The position numbers and the translations under genes are program-made. The notes beneath the pieces were generated by a model, which was not told where the DNA came from, did not search any database, and saw only the letters and a program-made list of their open reading frames with translations. DNA of 64,000 nt from Candidatus Binatia bacterium (GTDB lineage: Bacteria > Desulfobacterota > Binatia > Bin18): assembly GCA_022820725.1 (NCBI GenBank), contig JAJEFA010000007.1:347215-411214 (forward strand), read 5' to 3'. Every line of letters begins with the position of its first letter. Position 1 is the first letter of the stretch. Of this stretch, positions 45,352 through 53,348 are shown piece after piece.

Positions 45352-46137
45352 ATGACACGCCCGAAAGCCTTGACCATTGCCGGGTCGGATAGTGGAGGCG
45401 GGGCCGGTATTCAGGCCGATCTCAAAACCTTTATGGCACGCGGCGTATATGGCCTGAGCGTGCTGACCGCGGTGACCGCCCAAAACACGCTGGGCGTCCA
45501 GGCCGTTGTTGAACTCCCGCCTGATTTTGTTGCCCAGGAGTTCGACAGCGTGTTTGGCGATATGCAAATCCAGGCCGCAAAGACGGGCATGCTGTCATCC
45601 ATTCCCCTCGTTGAGGTGGTGAGTCGCAAAATAGGAGAATATGGCGTCCAGAAGCTGGTCGTTGACCCGGTGATGGTCGCCAAAGGAGGCCACGCCCTTC
45701 TCCAAGCAGACGCCCGCCAAGTCCTAACAGAGAAACTGCTCCCACTGGCGTTTGTGGTGACCCCAAATCTGCATGAAGCTGGGCTGCTGTCCGGCATGGA
45801 GGTTGTCCGGCGGTCTGATATGGAAGAGGCCGCCCGTCGTATTAAAGCCTTAGGACCGGCCTATGTGGTGGTGAAGGGCGGGCACCTCGAAGAAGACGCC
45901 TGTGATCTGCTGTTCGACGGTAGCACTTTTCGAGCCTACTCCTGTCAGAAAATGGACACGGTGTGTACGCATGGAGCGGGATGCACCTTCTCTGCCGCGA
46001 TCACGGCTGAGCTTGCCAAAGGCGAAGCGGTCGAGGAGGCAATCGCGCACGCGAAAGACTTTGTGACTCGCGCGATCTCCACCGGGTTCCGGATTGGACA
46101 CGGGCATGCTCCGCTAAATCATCAAGTTGATCTGTAA
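45352..46137 (+). CDS. thiD: hydroxymethylpyrimidine/phosphomethylpyrimidine kinase
   Basis: Bifunctional kinase in thiamine pyrimidine synthesis (HMP to HMP-PP), 261 residues, ribokinase fold. IAGSDSGGGAGIQADLKTFM and TAVTAQNTLGVQAV are N-terminal substrate motifs, DPVMVAKGGHALL and HGAGCTFSAAITAELAKGE (anion hole and catalytic Asp region) are C-terminal. Its thiamine partners are not in the window. It follows the PHP gene closely, with no TPP riboswitch visible in the 44-bp gap. Confidence 0.95.
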   Translation: MTRPKALTIAGSDSGGGAGIQADLKTFMARGVYGLSVLTAVTAQNTLGVQAVVELPPDFVAQEFDSVFGDMQIQAAKTGMLSSIPLVEVVSRKIGEYGVQKLVVDPVMVAKGGHALLQADARQVLTEKLLPLAFVVTPNLHEAGLLSGMEVVRRSDMEEAARRIKALGPAYVVVKGGHLEEDACDLLFDGSTFRAYSCQKMDTVCTHGAGCTFSAAITAELAKGEAVEEAIAHAKDFVTRAISTGFRIGHGHAPLNHQVDL

Positions 46138-46234
46138 GACAGCTTGAGGTACCCAGCCAGCCGGACTTGGGGCTGCAGGGGCTCCGTGCCTTGTGGCCCC
46201 TCAGGGCCTTAGATAGAATGTGCTCCCTTACTTT

Positions 46235-48667
46235 ATGAGTGAATCTTCAAAAACTGCCGTGAAAAAACAGACCGGGGGACGAGTGCCGCCTGAACCGCAG
46301 CCAGTGCAGCAGCCCGAACTCCACCTGCTCGAAGATATTGACGCCCTCTTCTCTCAGGCTCACGACTTACGCGGCACGCTACAGGAAATCACCAAGATCA
46401 TTACCCAACGAATAGGAACTGATGTCTGTTCGCTCTATCTTCTAGACTCCAAGGGGGAGCGGCTGACGCTTTGGGCAACGACTGGTTTAGATCAGACGGC
46501 TGTCGGGAAAGTCAGCCTGGACAAGCACGAAGGGCTGACGGGCCTCGTGATTGAAACACGGGAACCCGTCGTCGCCCCAGATGCCATGACCCATGAACGG
46601 AATAAATACTTTCCGGAAACCGGAGAGGAGCGCTTCCATTCATTTCTGGGCCTTCCGATGAGCGACAAGGATAAGATACTTGGCGTGCTCATAGTCCAGA
46701 GTCGGAGTCGTCGCCGTTTTCCGCAGACAGAGGTCCGGCTGCTGAGAACGATTGCCACCCAGGTTGCGGGCATCATCGTGCAAGCCCGTGTACAGGACTC
46801 GCTCAAAACAAAGGAGCGAGAGCGTCAGGATTATCGGGCACGCATGTTGGCGGCCATTCAACGCCCGAGCGCCTATGAGCGCAGGCGGGCTCAGCAAACA
46901 CAGAGGCCGGGGCGGGCAAGCCGTTTACGGCTGACCGGCATCAGTGCTTCGCCTGGGATTGGCTCCGGTCAGGCTCACCTTGTTCACCCGGTTGTTCGTC
47001 TTGACGCGATTGAGGAGCACCATACGAACAATCCGGATGCAGAAATCCAGCATCTGCGTACTGCTCTGATGCGGTCGATTCAGGAAATTAACGCGCTGAA
47101 GGAACGCGTCCAAGAACGGCTGCCGGAGATCGACCGGGCGATTTTTGATGTGCATCGCATGATGCTGGAAGATGTGGCGTTTATTGAGAAGATTGAAACG
47201 CAGATCCAGGATGGCTACGCCGCCGATACCGCTCTGAAGAAAGTCACGGAAGGCTATGTGGAGACCCTGGAGCGAGCAGGCGGTGAGCACCTGCGAGACC
47301 GAGCAGCCGACGTGCGTGATATCGGCCAGCGGGTCCTCCGCCATCTGCTCGGCCTGGAGGAGAAGAGCGGACCACAAGGGGAGAATCTGATTCTTGTGGC
47401 GGACGACCTCTCTCTGTCTGACCTCTGCCGAGTGGATCATCGTCAGTTGAAGGGAGTCGTCCTGGCCAACGGTGGCGCAACCTCACATACGTCTATTCTG
47501 GCGAAGTCCTTTGAAATTCCAACCGTTGTTGGGGTCGAGCACGCTGCCGTTATCCAGCAGGGCGATGCAGTGATCGTAGACGGGAATGCCGGGGTGGCCT
47601 ATGTGAATCCTGGCGCTGAAATCGTTCGTGAATATAGCCGCTTTGACCGCGAGTATCGCGCGTTTAACCGGAATCTCGAAGAAATTCACGACCTCCCCGC
47701 AGAAACGCGGGATGGGGTGCGTATTGCGCTCGGTGCCAATATCGGCTTGCTGAGCGACGTTGATTTTGCCAAGCGCCACGGAGCCGAAAACGTTGGGCTC
47801 TACCGGACCGAAGTCCCGTTCCTGACCTACAGCGATTTCCCGGACGAAGAGACCCAGTTAGCGCTGTATCAAAGGGTGTTGACCAGTATGGAGGGCAAAC
47901 CGGTCACCATCCGCACCTTGGATCTCGGACCCGATAAATATCCGCCTTATATGAAGCTGCCCCAGGAAGATAACCCCTTCTTAGGCTGGCGCTCGATTCG
48001 AATCTCTTTGGAGATGGCTGACCTCTTCAAGGTACAGTTGCGCGCTATTTTACGTGCCGGAGTGCATGGGCCGGTTCGTATTTTGTTTCCCATGATCTCC
48101 AGCGCAGAAGAACTGCTCCAAGTCAAGAACCTGTTGACGCAGGCAAAGGATGAATTACAACGCGAGGGAAAACTGTTCGACCCGTTGATGCCGGTCGGCA
48201 TGATGGTTGAGGTACCTGCGGCAGTATGGTTAGCAGATCGACTCGCCCAGGAAGTGGACTTCTTTAGTATTGGGACGAATGACCTCATTCAGTATCTACT
48301 TGCGGTAGACCGGAATAACCGCAAGGTCGCGTCTCTCTATGAGCCTCTCCATCCGGCTGTCTTGAACGCCATAGCCACCACCGCCCGCGCTGCACAACAC
48401 GCCGGGAAGCGGGTCAGTATGTGCGGAGAAATGGCCTCCGACCCGCTGTGTACACTCGTCCTACTCGGGGTCGGGTTAGACGAACTCAGTATGGAGCCAT
48501 TCTTTGTTCCGGTTATCAAACGTCTTATTCGTTCGCTCTCTTATACCGACGCTCAATCTCTCACCCAGGAAGTTACTCAACTGGGAACGGCTCGCGAGGT
48601 GAAGGGCCGCCTGTTTTCCACCCTCAAAGATCTTGGCATGATCGAACTGGTCGAGATGTATCGTTAG
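46235..48667 (+). CDS. ptsP: phosphoenolpyruvate-protein phosphotransferase PtsP (GAF–EI, nitrogen PTS)
   Basis: Enzyme I of the nitrogen-related PTS, about 810 residues. The N-terminal GAF domain (about 35–175; LFSQAHDLRGTLQEITKIIT, DVCSLYLLDSKG) senses nitrogen-linked ligands such as glutamine or 2-oxoglutarate in known members. The EI part follows: GISASPGIGSGQAHL, the phospho-His in GGATSHTSILAKS, and the PEP-binding C-terminal barrel (VGLYRTEVPFL, SIGTNDLIQYLLAVDRNN, CGEMASDP). The start is taken at the ATG at 46235; a GTG at 46220 is an alternative. No HPr/NPr or EIIA gene is in the window. Confidence 0.93.
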   Translation: MSESSKTAVKKQTGGRVPPEPQPVQQPELHLLEDIDALFSQAHDLRGTLQEITKIITQRIGTDVCSLYLLDSKGERLTLWATTGLDQTAVGKVSLDKHEGLTGLVIETREPVVAPDAMTHERNKYFPETGEERFHSFLGLPMSDKDKILGVLIVQSRSRRRFPQTEVRLLRTIATQVAGIIVQARVQDSLKTKERERQDYRARMLAAIQRPSAYERRRAQQTQRPGRASRLRLTGISASPGIGSGQAHLVHPVVRLDAIEEHHTNNPDAEIQHLRTALMRSIQEINALKERVQERLPEIDRAIFDVHRMMLEDVAFIEKIETQIQDGYAADTALKKVTEGYVETLERAGGEHLRDRAADVRDIGQRVLRHLLGLEEKSGPQGENLILVADDLSLSDLCRVDHRQLKGVVLANGGATSHTSILAKSFEIPTVVGVEHAAVIQQGDAVIVDGNAGVAYVNPGAEIVREYSRFDREYRAFNRNLEEIHDLPAETRDGVRIALGANIGLLSDVDFAKRHGAENVGLYRTEVPFLTYSDFPDEETQLALYQRVLTSMEGKPVTIRTLDLGPDKYPPYMKLPQEDNPFLGWRSIRISLEMADLFKVQLRAILRAGVHGPVRILFPMISSAEELLQVKNLLTQAKDELQREGKLFDPLMPVGMMVEVPAAVWLADRLAQEVDFFSIGTNDLIQYLLAVDRNNRKVASLYEPLHPAVLNAIATTARAAQHAGKRVSMCGEMASDPLCTLVLLGVGLDELSMEPFFVPVIKRLIRSLSYTDAQSLTQEVTQLGTAREVKGRLFSTLKDLGMIELVEMYR

Positions 48668-48693
48668 ATTCCGGCTGTTTTTGCCCGATTTTA

Positions 48694-48722
48694 TTGACAT
48701 TCCCAAGACTGACGGATAAAAA
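48694..48722 (+). promoter_or_regulatory. candidate promoter for the HU gene
   Basis: TTGACA (48694–48699), 17-bp spacer, TAAAAA (48717–48722). It would give a leader of about 230 bases before the HU ATG at 48961. The region 48668–48960 otherwise shows no gene or recognisable structure. Confidence 0.35.
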
Positions 48723-48960
48723 CTAGAGAGATGGCCTTGGCCCCGGATGTATCATTTTTCTTTCTCGTTTCTGCCGAGAGTCGGATATCTCATGTTGTGA
48801 TTGTGGAAGAAGGATGAGAGGAGGACACGGGTAGAAGAAGTGACCAGTTCGTGAAGAAGTTGATAGGCAAATGGTGAGTCGGAGGCGCTTCGTGGCAAGT
48901 CCTCTCGACTTCTGGTGTGGGATGTAGTGTAGAACCCAATCGGGTGAGGAGGTTGGTAGC

Positions 48961-49317
48961 ATGACAAAGACCGAGATGGTGAAAAAGCTGGGTGAAACAT
49001 GGGGGGAAGCCTCGAACCGTGCAGCAGCCGACAAGCTGGATTCCTTTGTGGAGTTCATCACAAAAACGGTCAAAAAAGACAAAGAGTTGAAAATTCCCAA
49101 CTTGGGGACCTTTCGGCTCCGTCAGTTGAAACGCCGCAAGGGACGCAACCCGCAGACCGGGGAGCAGATTACCATCCCGGCTCGGAAAAAAGTGGCCTTC
49201 ACACCGGCAAAAGTATTTAAGGAATCTATTCTCGGCCCTGCAAGGAAGACGGCAGCAAAGAAGACGGCAGCAAAAAAAACAGCGGCAAAGAGAACCGCCC
49301 GCAAGAAACGAGCCTGA
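48961..49317 (+). CDS. HU-family DNA-binding protein with histone-H1-like Lys/Ala tail
   Basis: 118 residues. The HU/IHF core covers residues ~1–85: TKTEMVKKLGETWGEASNRA, IPNLGTFRLRQLKRRKGRNP, TGEQITIPARKKVAFTPAK. A ~30-residue Lys/Ala/Thr/Arg-rich tail follows, built from four 15-bp repeats (KTAAK units), as in eukaryotic H1 or the HU/histone-like proteins of some bacteria. It should compact DNA or bind nucleic acid more broadly than plain HU. It is a separate gene from ihfB, with its own leader and terminator. Confidence 0.92.
   Translation: MTKTEMVKKLGETWGEASNRAAADKLDSFVEFITKTVKKDKELKIPNLGTFRLRQLKRRKGRNPQTGEQITIPARKKVAFTPAKVFKESILGPARKTAAKKTAAKKTAAKRTARKKRA
49246..49305 (+). repeat. four 15-bp tandem repeats encoding the KTAAK tail of HU
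   Basis: Units 49246–49260, 49261–49275, 49276–49290 and 49291–49305 are AAGACGGCAGCAAAG-like; the first two differ by one base. Their similarity indicates repeat expansion by slippage or duplication. Confidence 0.9.
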
Positions 49318-49368
49318 CAATTCTTGTATCCGCGGATATTTTCCCTCTTTCCTCTTCAGGGTCTGATT

Positions 49369-49399
49369 AAGGGACGTCTTTGGCGTCCCTTTCTTTTTT
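49369..49399 (+). terminator. rho-independent terminator of the HU gene
   Basis: AAGGGACG (49369–49376), loop TCTTTGG, CGTCCCTT (49384–49391), then a T-rich run (TCTTTTTTC). A clear intrinsic terminator. The queE start codon begins at 49401, directly after the T-tract. Confidence 0.88.
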
Positions 49400-49400
49400 C

Positions 49401-50042
49401 ATGGGCTACGCAGTCAAAGAAATTTTTTATACCCTCCAGGGCGAAGGCGCTCACACCGGCCGGCCAGCGGTCTTCTGTCGTTTTACTGGGTGCAATTTAT
49501 GGTCTGGGCTGGAGAAGGACCGCACTACGGCGGTCTGTCAGTTCTGCGATACCGACTTCGTTGGGACGGACGGCTCCGGGGGGGGACGTTTCGCGTCCGC
49601 CCGCGATCTGGCTCAGGCTGTCGCTACCACTTGGCCCGCCCAGCGGACGCCACACGGTATTCGGTTTGTCGTGTGTACAGGCGGCGAACCCTTACTCCAG
49701 CTTGACGCCGCGCTGGTTGACGCCCTGCACACAGAAGGTTTTGAGATTGCCATTGAGACAAATGGGACGCTACTTCCGCCGCCGGGCATCGATTGGATCT
49801 GTGTCAGTCCCAAGGCTGGCTCGACCCTCGCCCTCAGGCAGGGCAGTGAACTGAAGCTCGTCTTTCCCCAGTCCGGTGCCGAGCCAGAGCGCTTTGCTCA
49901 ACTCGATTTTCAGGAGTTTTTCCTGCAACCAATGGACGGTCCTGAGCGAGAGCGCAATACGCAATTGGCGCTACAATACTGTCTTGATCATCCGCGGTGG
50001 CGGCTCAGTCTGCAAACCCATAAACTGCTCGGAATTCCGTAG
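49401..50042 (+). CDS. queE: 7-carboxy-7-deazaguanine synthase (QueE)
   Basis: Radical-SAM enzyme of queuosine/7-deazaguanine synthesis. 213 residues. KEIFYTLQGEGAHTGRPAVF at the N terminus and the cluster motif of the QueE type, C–x14–C–x2–C (GCNLW ... VCQFCDTDF), are seen, with CTGGEPLLQL and EIAIETNGTL later. The ATG at 49401 is the family start, but it immediately follows the terminator T-tract and has no visible ribosome-binding site. It lacks queC, queD and queF neighbours in the window. Confidence 0.93.
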   Translation: MGYAVKEIFYTLQGEGAHTGRPAVFCRFTGCNLWSGLEKDRTTAVCQFCDTDFVGTDGSGGGRFASARDLAQAVATTWPAQRTPHGIRFVVCTGGEPLLQLDAALVDALHTEGFEIAIETNGTLLPPPGIDWICVSPKAGSTLALRQGSELKLVFPQSGAEPERFAQLDFQEFFLQPMDGPERERNTQLALQYCLDHPRWRLSLQTHKLLGIP

Positions 50043-50078
50043 TCCGATTTCACTCATCAATACGACCGAGAAACCCCT

Positions 50079-50837
50079 GTGAAAGACAATCTCAGCCAAC
50101 AAGAAAAGCTCCTTCAGCTTGCCGCACAGCAAGCCGCCCGACAGGGGAAAAGTGTTGCGCGTTATCTCCGAGAACTGCAAACGAAAGTCTCACGCCAAGA
50201 ACGCGTTTCAGTTCAAGGTGTGGGACCCCGGCAGCAGGAGCCCCGCGCGAAATATGTCACGTTGACCCGTCGAGAGGTTGAGCGATTCTTTGCCCAGATC
50301 ACCGACGAGCGCGACCGTGCGCTGTTTTCCGCCATGTACGCCTTCGGACTGCGCGCCTCTGAGGTCGGCCTCTTATTGCGCGAGCACGTCGACTTTCACA
50401 CTCGTCGTATTCATATCCCACGCCTCAAGGGTGGCGTCGCCGGAGAGAAAGCGATGACCGCAGAGTATCTGCATCTACTCCGAGCGTATCTACAAAACCG
50501 CAGGGACTCCCTGCCCTACCTCTTTCCGTCGCGCAATGCGCGTCCGGTTAGCCGCCAGCGTATTGATCGACTCTTCCGCATGTACGCAGAGCAGGCCAAG
50601 CTTTCGCCGTCGAAACGTCACAGTCACTGTTTACGCCATTCCGTTGCCGTCCATCTGCTTGAGGACGGACATGCACTAGAGGAAGTGCAGGTGCATTTGG
50701 GGCATAAGTCTATTCACTCAACAGTCGTCTATACGAAAACCACCGTGCCACGCCGCCGTCCGCTTCCCGTGCGTATCCAACCGCCCGGAAGCACGCGAAC
50801 GGTCATACGAGTAATAAAAAAGTCAGGGCTGCGCTAA
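50079..50837 (+). CDS. tyrosine recombinase/phage integrase-family protein
   Basis: 252-residue site-specific recombinase. Catalytic residues are visible: first Arg in FGLRASEVGLL, Lys in IPRLKGG, HxxR in HSHCLRHSVA, His in LGHKSIH, and a nucleophilic Tyr in STVVYTKTT. The N-terminal SAM-like arm domain is short. It starts at GTG 50079, 36 bases after queE. It might act on plasmid or element DNA or be a XerC/D-like paralogue; no attachment site or element boundary was recognised here. Confidence 0.87.
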   Translation: MKDNLSQQEKLLQLAAQQAARQGKSVARYLRELQTKVSRQERVSVQGVGPRQQEPRAKYVTLTRREVERFFAQITDERDRALFSAMYAFGLRASEVGLLLREHVDFHTRRIHIPRLKGGVAGEKAMTAEYLHLLRAYLQNRRDSLPYLFPSRNARPVSRQRIDRLFRMYAEQAKLSPSKRHSHCLRHSVAVHLLEDGHALEEVQVHLGHKSIHSTVVYTKTTVPRRRPLPVRIQPPGSTRTVIRVIKKSGLR

Positions 50838-50980
50838 GTCGCCCTCATCGTATCCGGGAGGGGATCGTGCCCTTATATGAACGAGTCAAAATTTTTATTA
50901 TGACCCCTTGACTCGGAACCGATCGTTCTTACGTTTGTCTTGTGTCAGACAGTAACCCAAACCCACAGGAGGTAGAGACA

Positions 50981-51472
50981 ATGAGACGAGAACTGAGTGT
51001 ATGGCGAGGCCCGTTTGGAACGATGCACCCCTGGCGGCATGATCTGGAGTCTATGGTCAACGATTTTTTCTCTTCCCGCGACTGGCCGGCAGTACGCACT
51101 GGAATGCCCTCGGAAGCGTCCTTCAGGGTTGACGGTTATGTGGAGGACAACAGACTGCATATCAAAGCGGATTTACCCGGAGTGGAGCCCAAAGATGTTG
51201 AGATTGCCCTGGACGGCAATCGCCTGACGGTCAAGGGTGAACGCAAAGCAGAGCACGAAGGGAAGAATGGTGGATACTTCCATCAAGAGCGTTCGTACGG
51301 CTCGTTTGCCCGGTCATTTGTTTTGCCGAAGGGCATAGACGCGGAGAAGGTCGAAGCGACGGCCAAGAACGGGACGCTCGAGGTCGTGGTGCCCTTCCCG
51401 GAAGAGGTTAAGCCGAAACGTATTCCAATCGATGTGAAAACCGAGGTCGCGACAGACGCAGCCGCAGACTGA
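50981..51472 (+). CDS. Hsp20/alpha-crystallin small heat-shock protein
   Basis: ATP-independent chaperone that holds unfolding proteins. About 163 residues from the ATG at 50981, which follows a near-perfect AGGAGGT site; an upstream GTG at 50942 is rejected. The α-crystallin domain (about 45–140) is marked by FRVDGYVEDNRLHIKADLPG, EPKDVEIALDGNRLTVKGER and ATAKNGTLEVVVPFP, with the C-terminal I-x-I motif in KRIPID. The upstream region is AT-rich and may carry a stress promoter, but none could be assigned with confidence. Confidence 0.95.
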   Translation: MRRELSVWRGPFGTMHPWRHDLESMVNDFFSSRDWPAVRTGMPSEASFRVDGYVEDNRLHIKADLPGVEPKDVEIALDGNRLTVKGERKAEHEGKNGGYFHQERSYGSFARSFVLPKGIDAEKVEATAKNGTLEVVVPFPEEVKPKRIPIDVKTEVATDAAAD

Positions 51473-51500
51473 TTGCCCCTCTCCCTTCTCCCCATGCGTT

Positions 51501-51530
51501 GGGGGCTCCTGGAGGAGCCCCCATTTTTTC
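51501..51530 (+). terminator. rho-independent terminator of the hsp20 gene
   Basis: Perfect 10-bp stem GGGGGCTCCT/AGGAGCCCCC (51501–51510 and 51513–51522) followed by an ATTTTTTC tract, 28 bases after the hsp20 stop. Confidence 0.9.
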
Positions 51531-51556
51531 AACCGGTTGGCCAAGCAACACACAGC

Positions 51557-51745
51557 CTAGCTGCGTTCTTCCAACCACTGGTTAAAGCCTTCCGGCGTAT
51601 TGCCATACGGCAGGCCGGCCGCATAGTAATCCTCAAGCAGGCGCATATCGTTTTCCGAGAGCGTCAGAAAGCCACGCTGCTTTTGCTCCTCCTTGCGCCA
51701 CGCCCGGTCCAGCATCTCCCGAATTTCACGGTCACGGTCGCTCAT
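51557..51745 (-). CDS. hypothetical small protein (62 aa)
   Basis: 62 residues, strongly charged: SDRDREIREMLDRAWRKEEQ at the N terminus, then LSENDMRLLEDYYAAGLPYG and a short end with WLEERS. It looks like a compact helical protein with no known motif that I recognise. The preceding sequence on this strand has GAGGAGAAA just before the ATG, which supports real translation. Flanked by the hsp20 terminator and the amidase gene. Confidence 0.6.
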   Translation of the reverse strand: MSDRDREIREMLDRAWRKEEQKQRGFLTLSENDMRLLEDYYAAGLPYGNTPEGFNQWLEERS

Positions 51746-51941
51746 TTTCTCCTCGCTTCGTAAGGACTCTGTGCGCTCCCTTCAACTCCCCCTCGCCCAC
51801 CCTCACCTGATAACACCATCGACACCAGAAATCACTTCTCGTACATTACCCCTGTAAAGATTTTCACGACTTTTGTATGGTTCTTGAGCGGCGCAAATGA
51901 GTCGCTGCCACATAGACGGACGCTCACGGAGGGAGAGAGTC

Positions 51942-53315
51942 ATGGAACTGACTTCATTTTCGGCTACGACGCTGGCTCGATTTATTCGGACAAATCTCGT
52001 CTCTTCGGCTGCCGTGGTGGATGCGCATCTGGCTCGCCTCGAAGCAGTCAATCCCAAGCTCAACGCCGTTGTACAGCTTCGGGCTGAAGCGGTGCAACAA
52101 CAGGCGCGGGAGGCCGACGAGGCCGTCTCGCGAGGAGAACGCCTCGGCCCATTGCACGGTGTTCCCATCACGCTCAAGGATTCCTTAGACACCGCCGGCA
52201 TGGTCAGTACCTGGGGGACAATGGGTCGAGCCGATTTTACCCCAGAGCACGACGCCACAGTGGTGGCCCGTCTACGTGCTGCGGGGGCCATTGTCCTGGG
52301 CAAAACCAATACGCCGGAGTTTACCCTGGCGGGGATTACGGACAACGATGTCTATGGCCGGACAAGTAATCCGTATGATGTGGAGCGGTCGCCCGCGGGC
52401 AGTAGTGGGGGAGCCGGGGCGATTCTTGCAGCGGGCGGCTCGGCGCTCGACCTGGGGAGCGACACGGGCGGCAGCATTCGCATGCCATCCCACTACTGCG
52501 GTATTGCCGGTATCAAACCCACCTCGGGCCGAGTGCCCCGCACCGGACACGCCATTTCCTTTGAGGTCGGCGCCCTAGATGCCTTTACCCAGATTGGCCC
52601 CATGGCGCGACACGTTGAAGACCTGAGCCTTGTCTTATCCATTATTGCCGGTCCGGATGGACACGACCCCGCGGCCGTGCCAGCTCCGCTGGGAGACCCC
52701 CAAGACGTGAGCGTGAGGGATCTGCGGGTCGCCTTCTTCACGGACAACGGGATCAAATCCCCGAGCCCGGATACCGTCAGCACCGTTCGGGCTGCGGCCA
52801 GCGTACTTGCCGAACATGGAGTCTCGGTGACGGAAGATCGACCGCAGGGTGTGAGCGCCGCCGAGCGGCTATGGTATAGTCTCTATCTTGCGGATGGAGG
52901 AGCCTGGATACGTCAGCTTATCCGCGCAGCCGGGACTGAGCGTATGTCGTCCGCCTTGGATTGGATGCAAACGGCGCAGCCTGTATCACTCACGGAGTTT
53001 ACCCAGGAAATGAGCAGGTGGAGTGTCTACCGGGGTGAAATGCTGGCGTTTATGGATCCCTACGATGTGCTGCTGTGTCCTGTCAGCGCCACACCCGCCA
53101 CGCGCCATGACGACCCCGACGGCCCGGATTTTACCTACACGTTCGCCCACAATCTGACCGGCTGGCCAGGCGCGGTCGTGCGCTGTGGGACGTCTGCTGA
53201 GGGACTGCCGATTGGGGTCCAGATCGTCGCCCGGCCTTGGCGTGAGGATGTCGCCCTGGCCGTCGCCCACTATCTGGAGACGAATCTTGGCGGTTGGCAA
53301 AGCCCATCTGTGTAG
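51942..53315 (+). CDS. amidase-signature family amidase
   Basis: 457 residues from the ATG at 51942, which follows a GGAGGGAGAG site. The Ser-cisSer-Lys triad is visible: Lys in ITLKDSLDTAG, the cis-Ser and nucleophile in the GSSGGAGA...DTGGSIRMPSHY region, with GIKPTSGRVPRTGH following. Related enzymes hydrolyse amides, including aryl-amides and the GatA-type Gln-amide. GatB/GatC partners are absent, so this is probably a catabolic or detoxifying amidase. Confidence 0.93.
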   Translation: MELTSFSATTLARFIRTNLVSSAAVVDAHLARLEAVNPKLNAVVQLRAEAVQQQAREADEAVSRGERLGPLHGVPITLKDSLDTAGMVSTWGTMGRADFTPEHDATVVARLRAAGAIVLGKTNTPEFTLAGITDNDVYGRTSNPYDVERSPAGSSGGAGAILAAGGSALDLGSDTGGSIRMPSHYCGIAGIKPTSGRVPRTGHAISFEVGALDAFTQIGPMARHVEDLSLVLSIIAGPDGHDPAAVPAPLGDPQDVSVRDLRVAFFTDNGIKSPSPDTVSTVRAAASVLAEHGVSVTEDRPQGVSAAERLWYSLYLADGGAWIRQLIRAAGTERMSSALDWMQTAQPVSLTEFTQEMSRWSVYRGEMLAFMDPYDVLLCPVSATPATRHDDPDGPDFTYTFAHNLTGWPGAVVRCGTSAEGLPIGVQIVARPWREDVALAVAHYLETNLGGWQSPSV

Positions 53316-53348
53316 CGTTGGGGCTGCCTTTTAGGCTGGCGAAGGGCC

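Noticed and set aside
46177-46201. AGGGGC...GCCCCT hairpin between thiD and ptsP
   Set aside because: Six-bp stem with a long loop, no T-tract; may be chance in GC-rich DNA.
50838-50980. heat-shock sigma-32-type promoter or RNA thermometer upstream of hsp20
   Set aside because: CCCTTGACT is present but no fitting −10 is seen, and no long stem covers the AGGAGG site.
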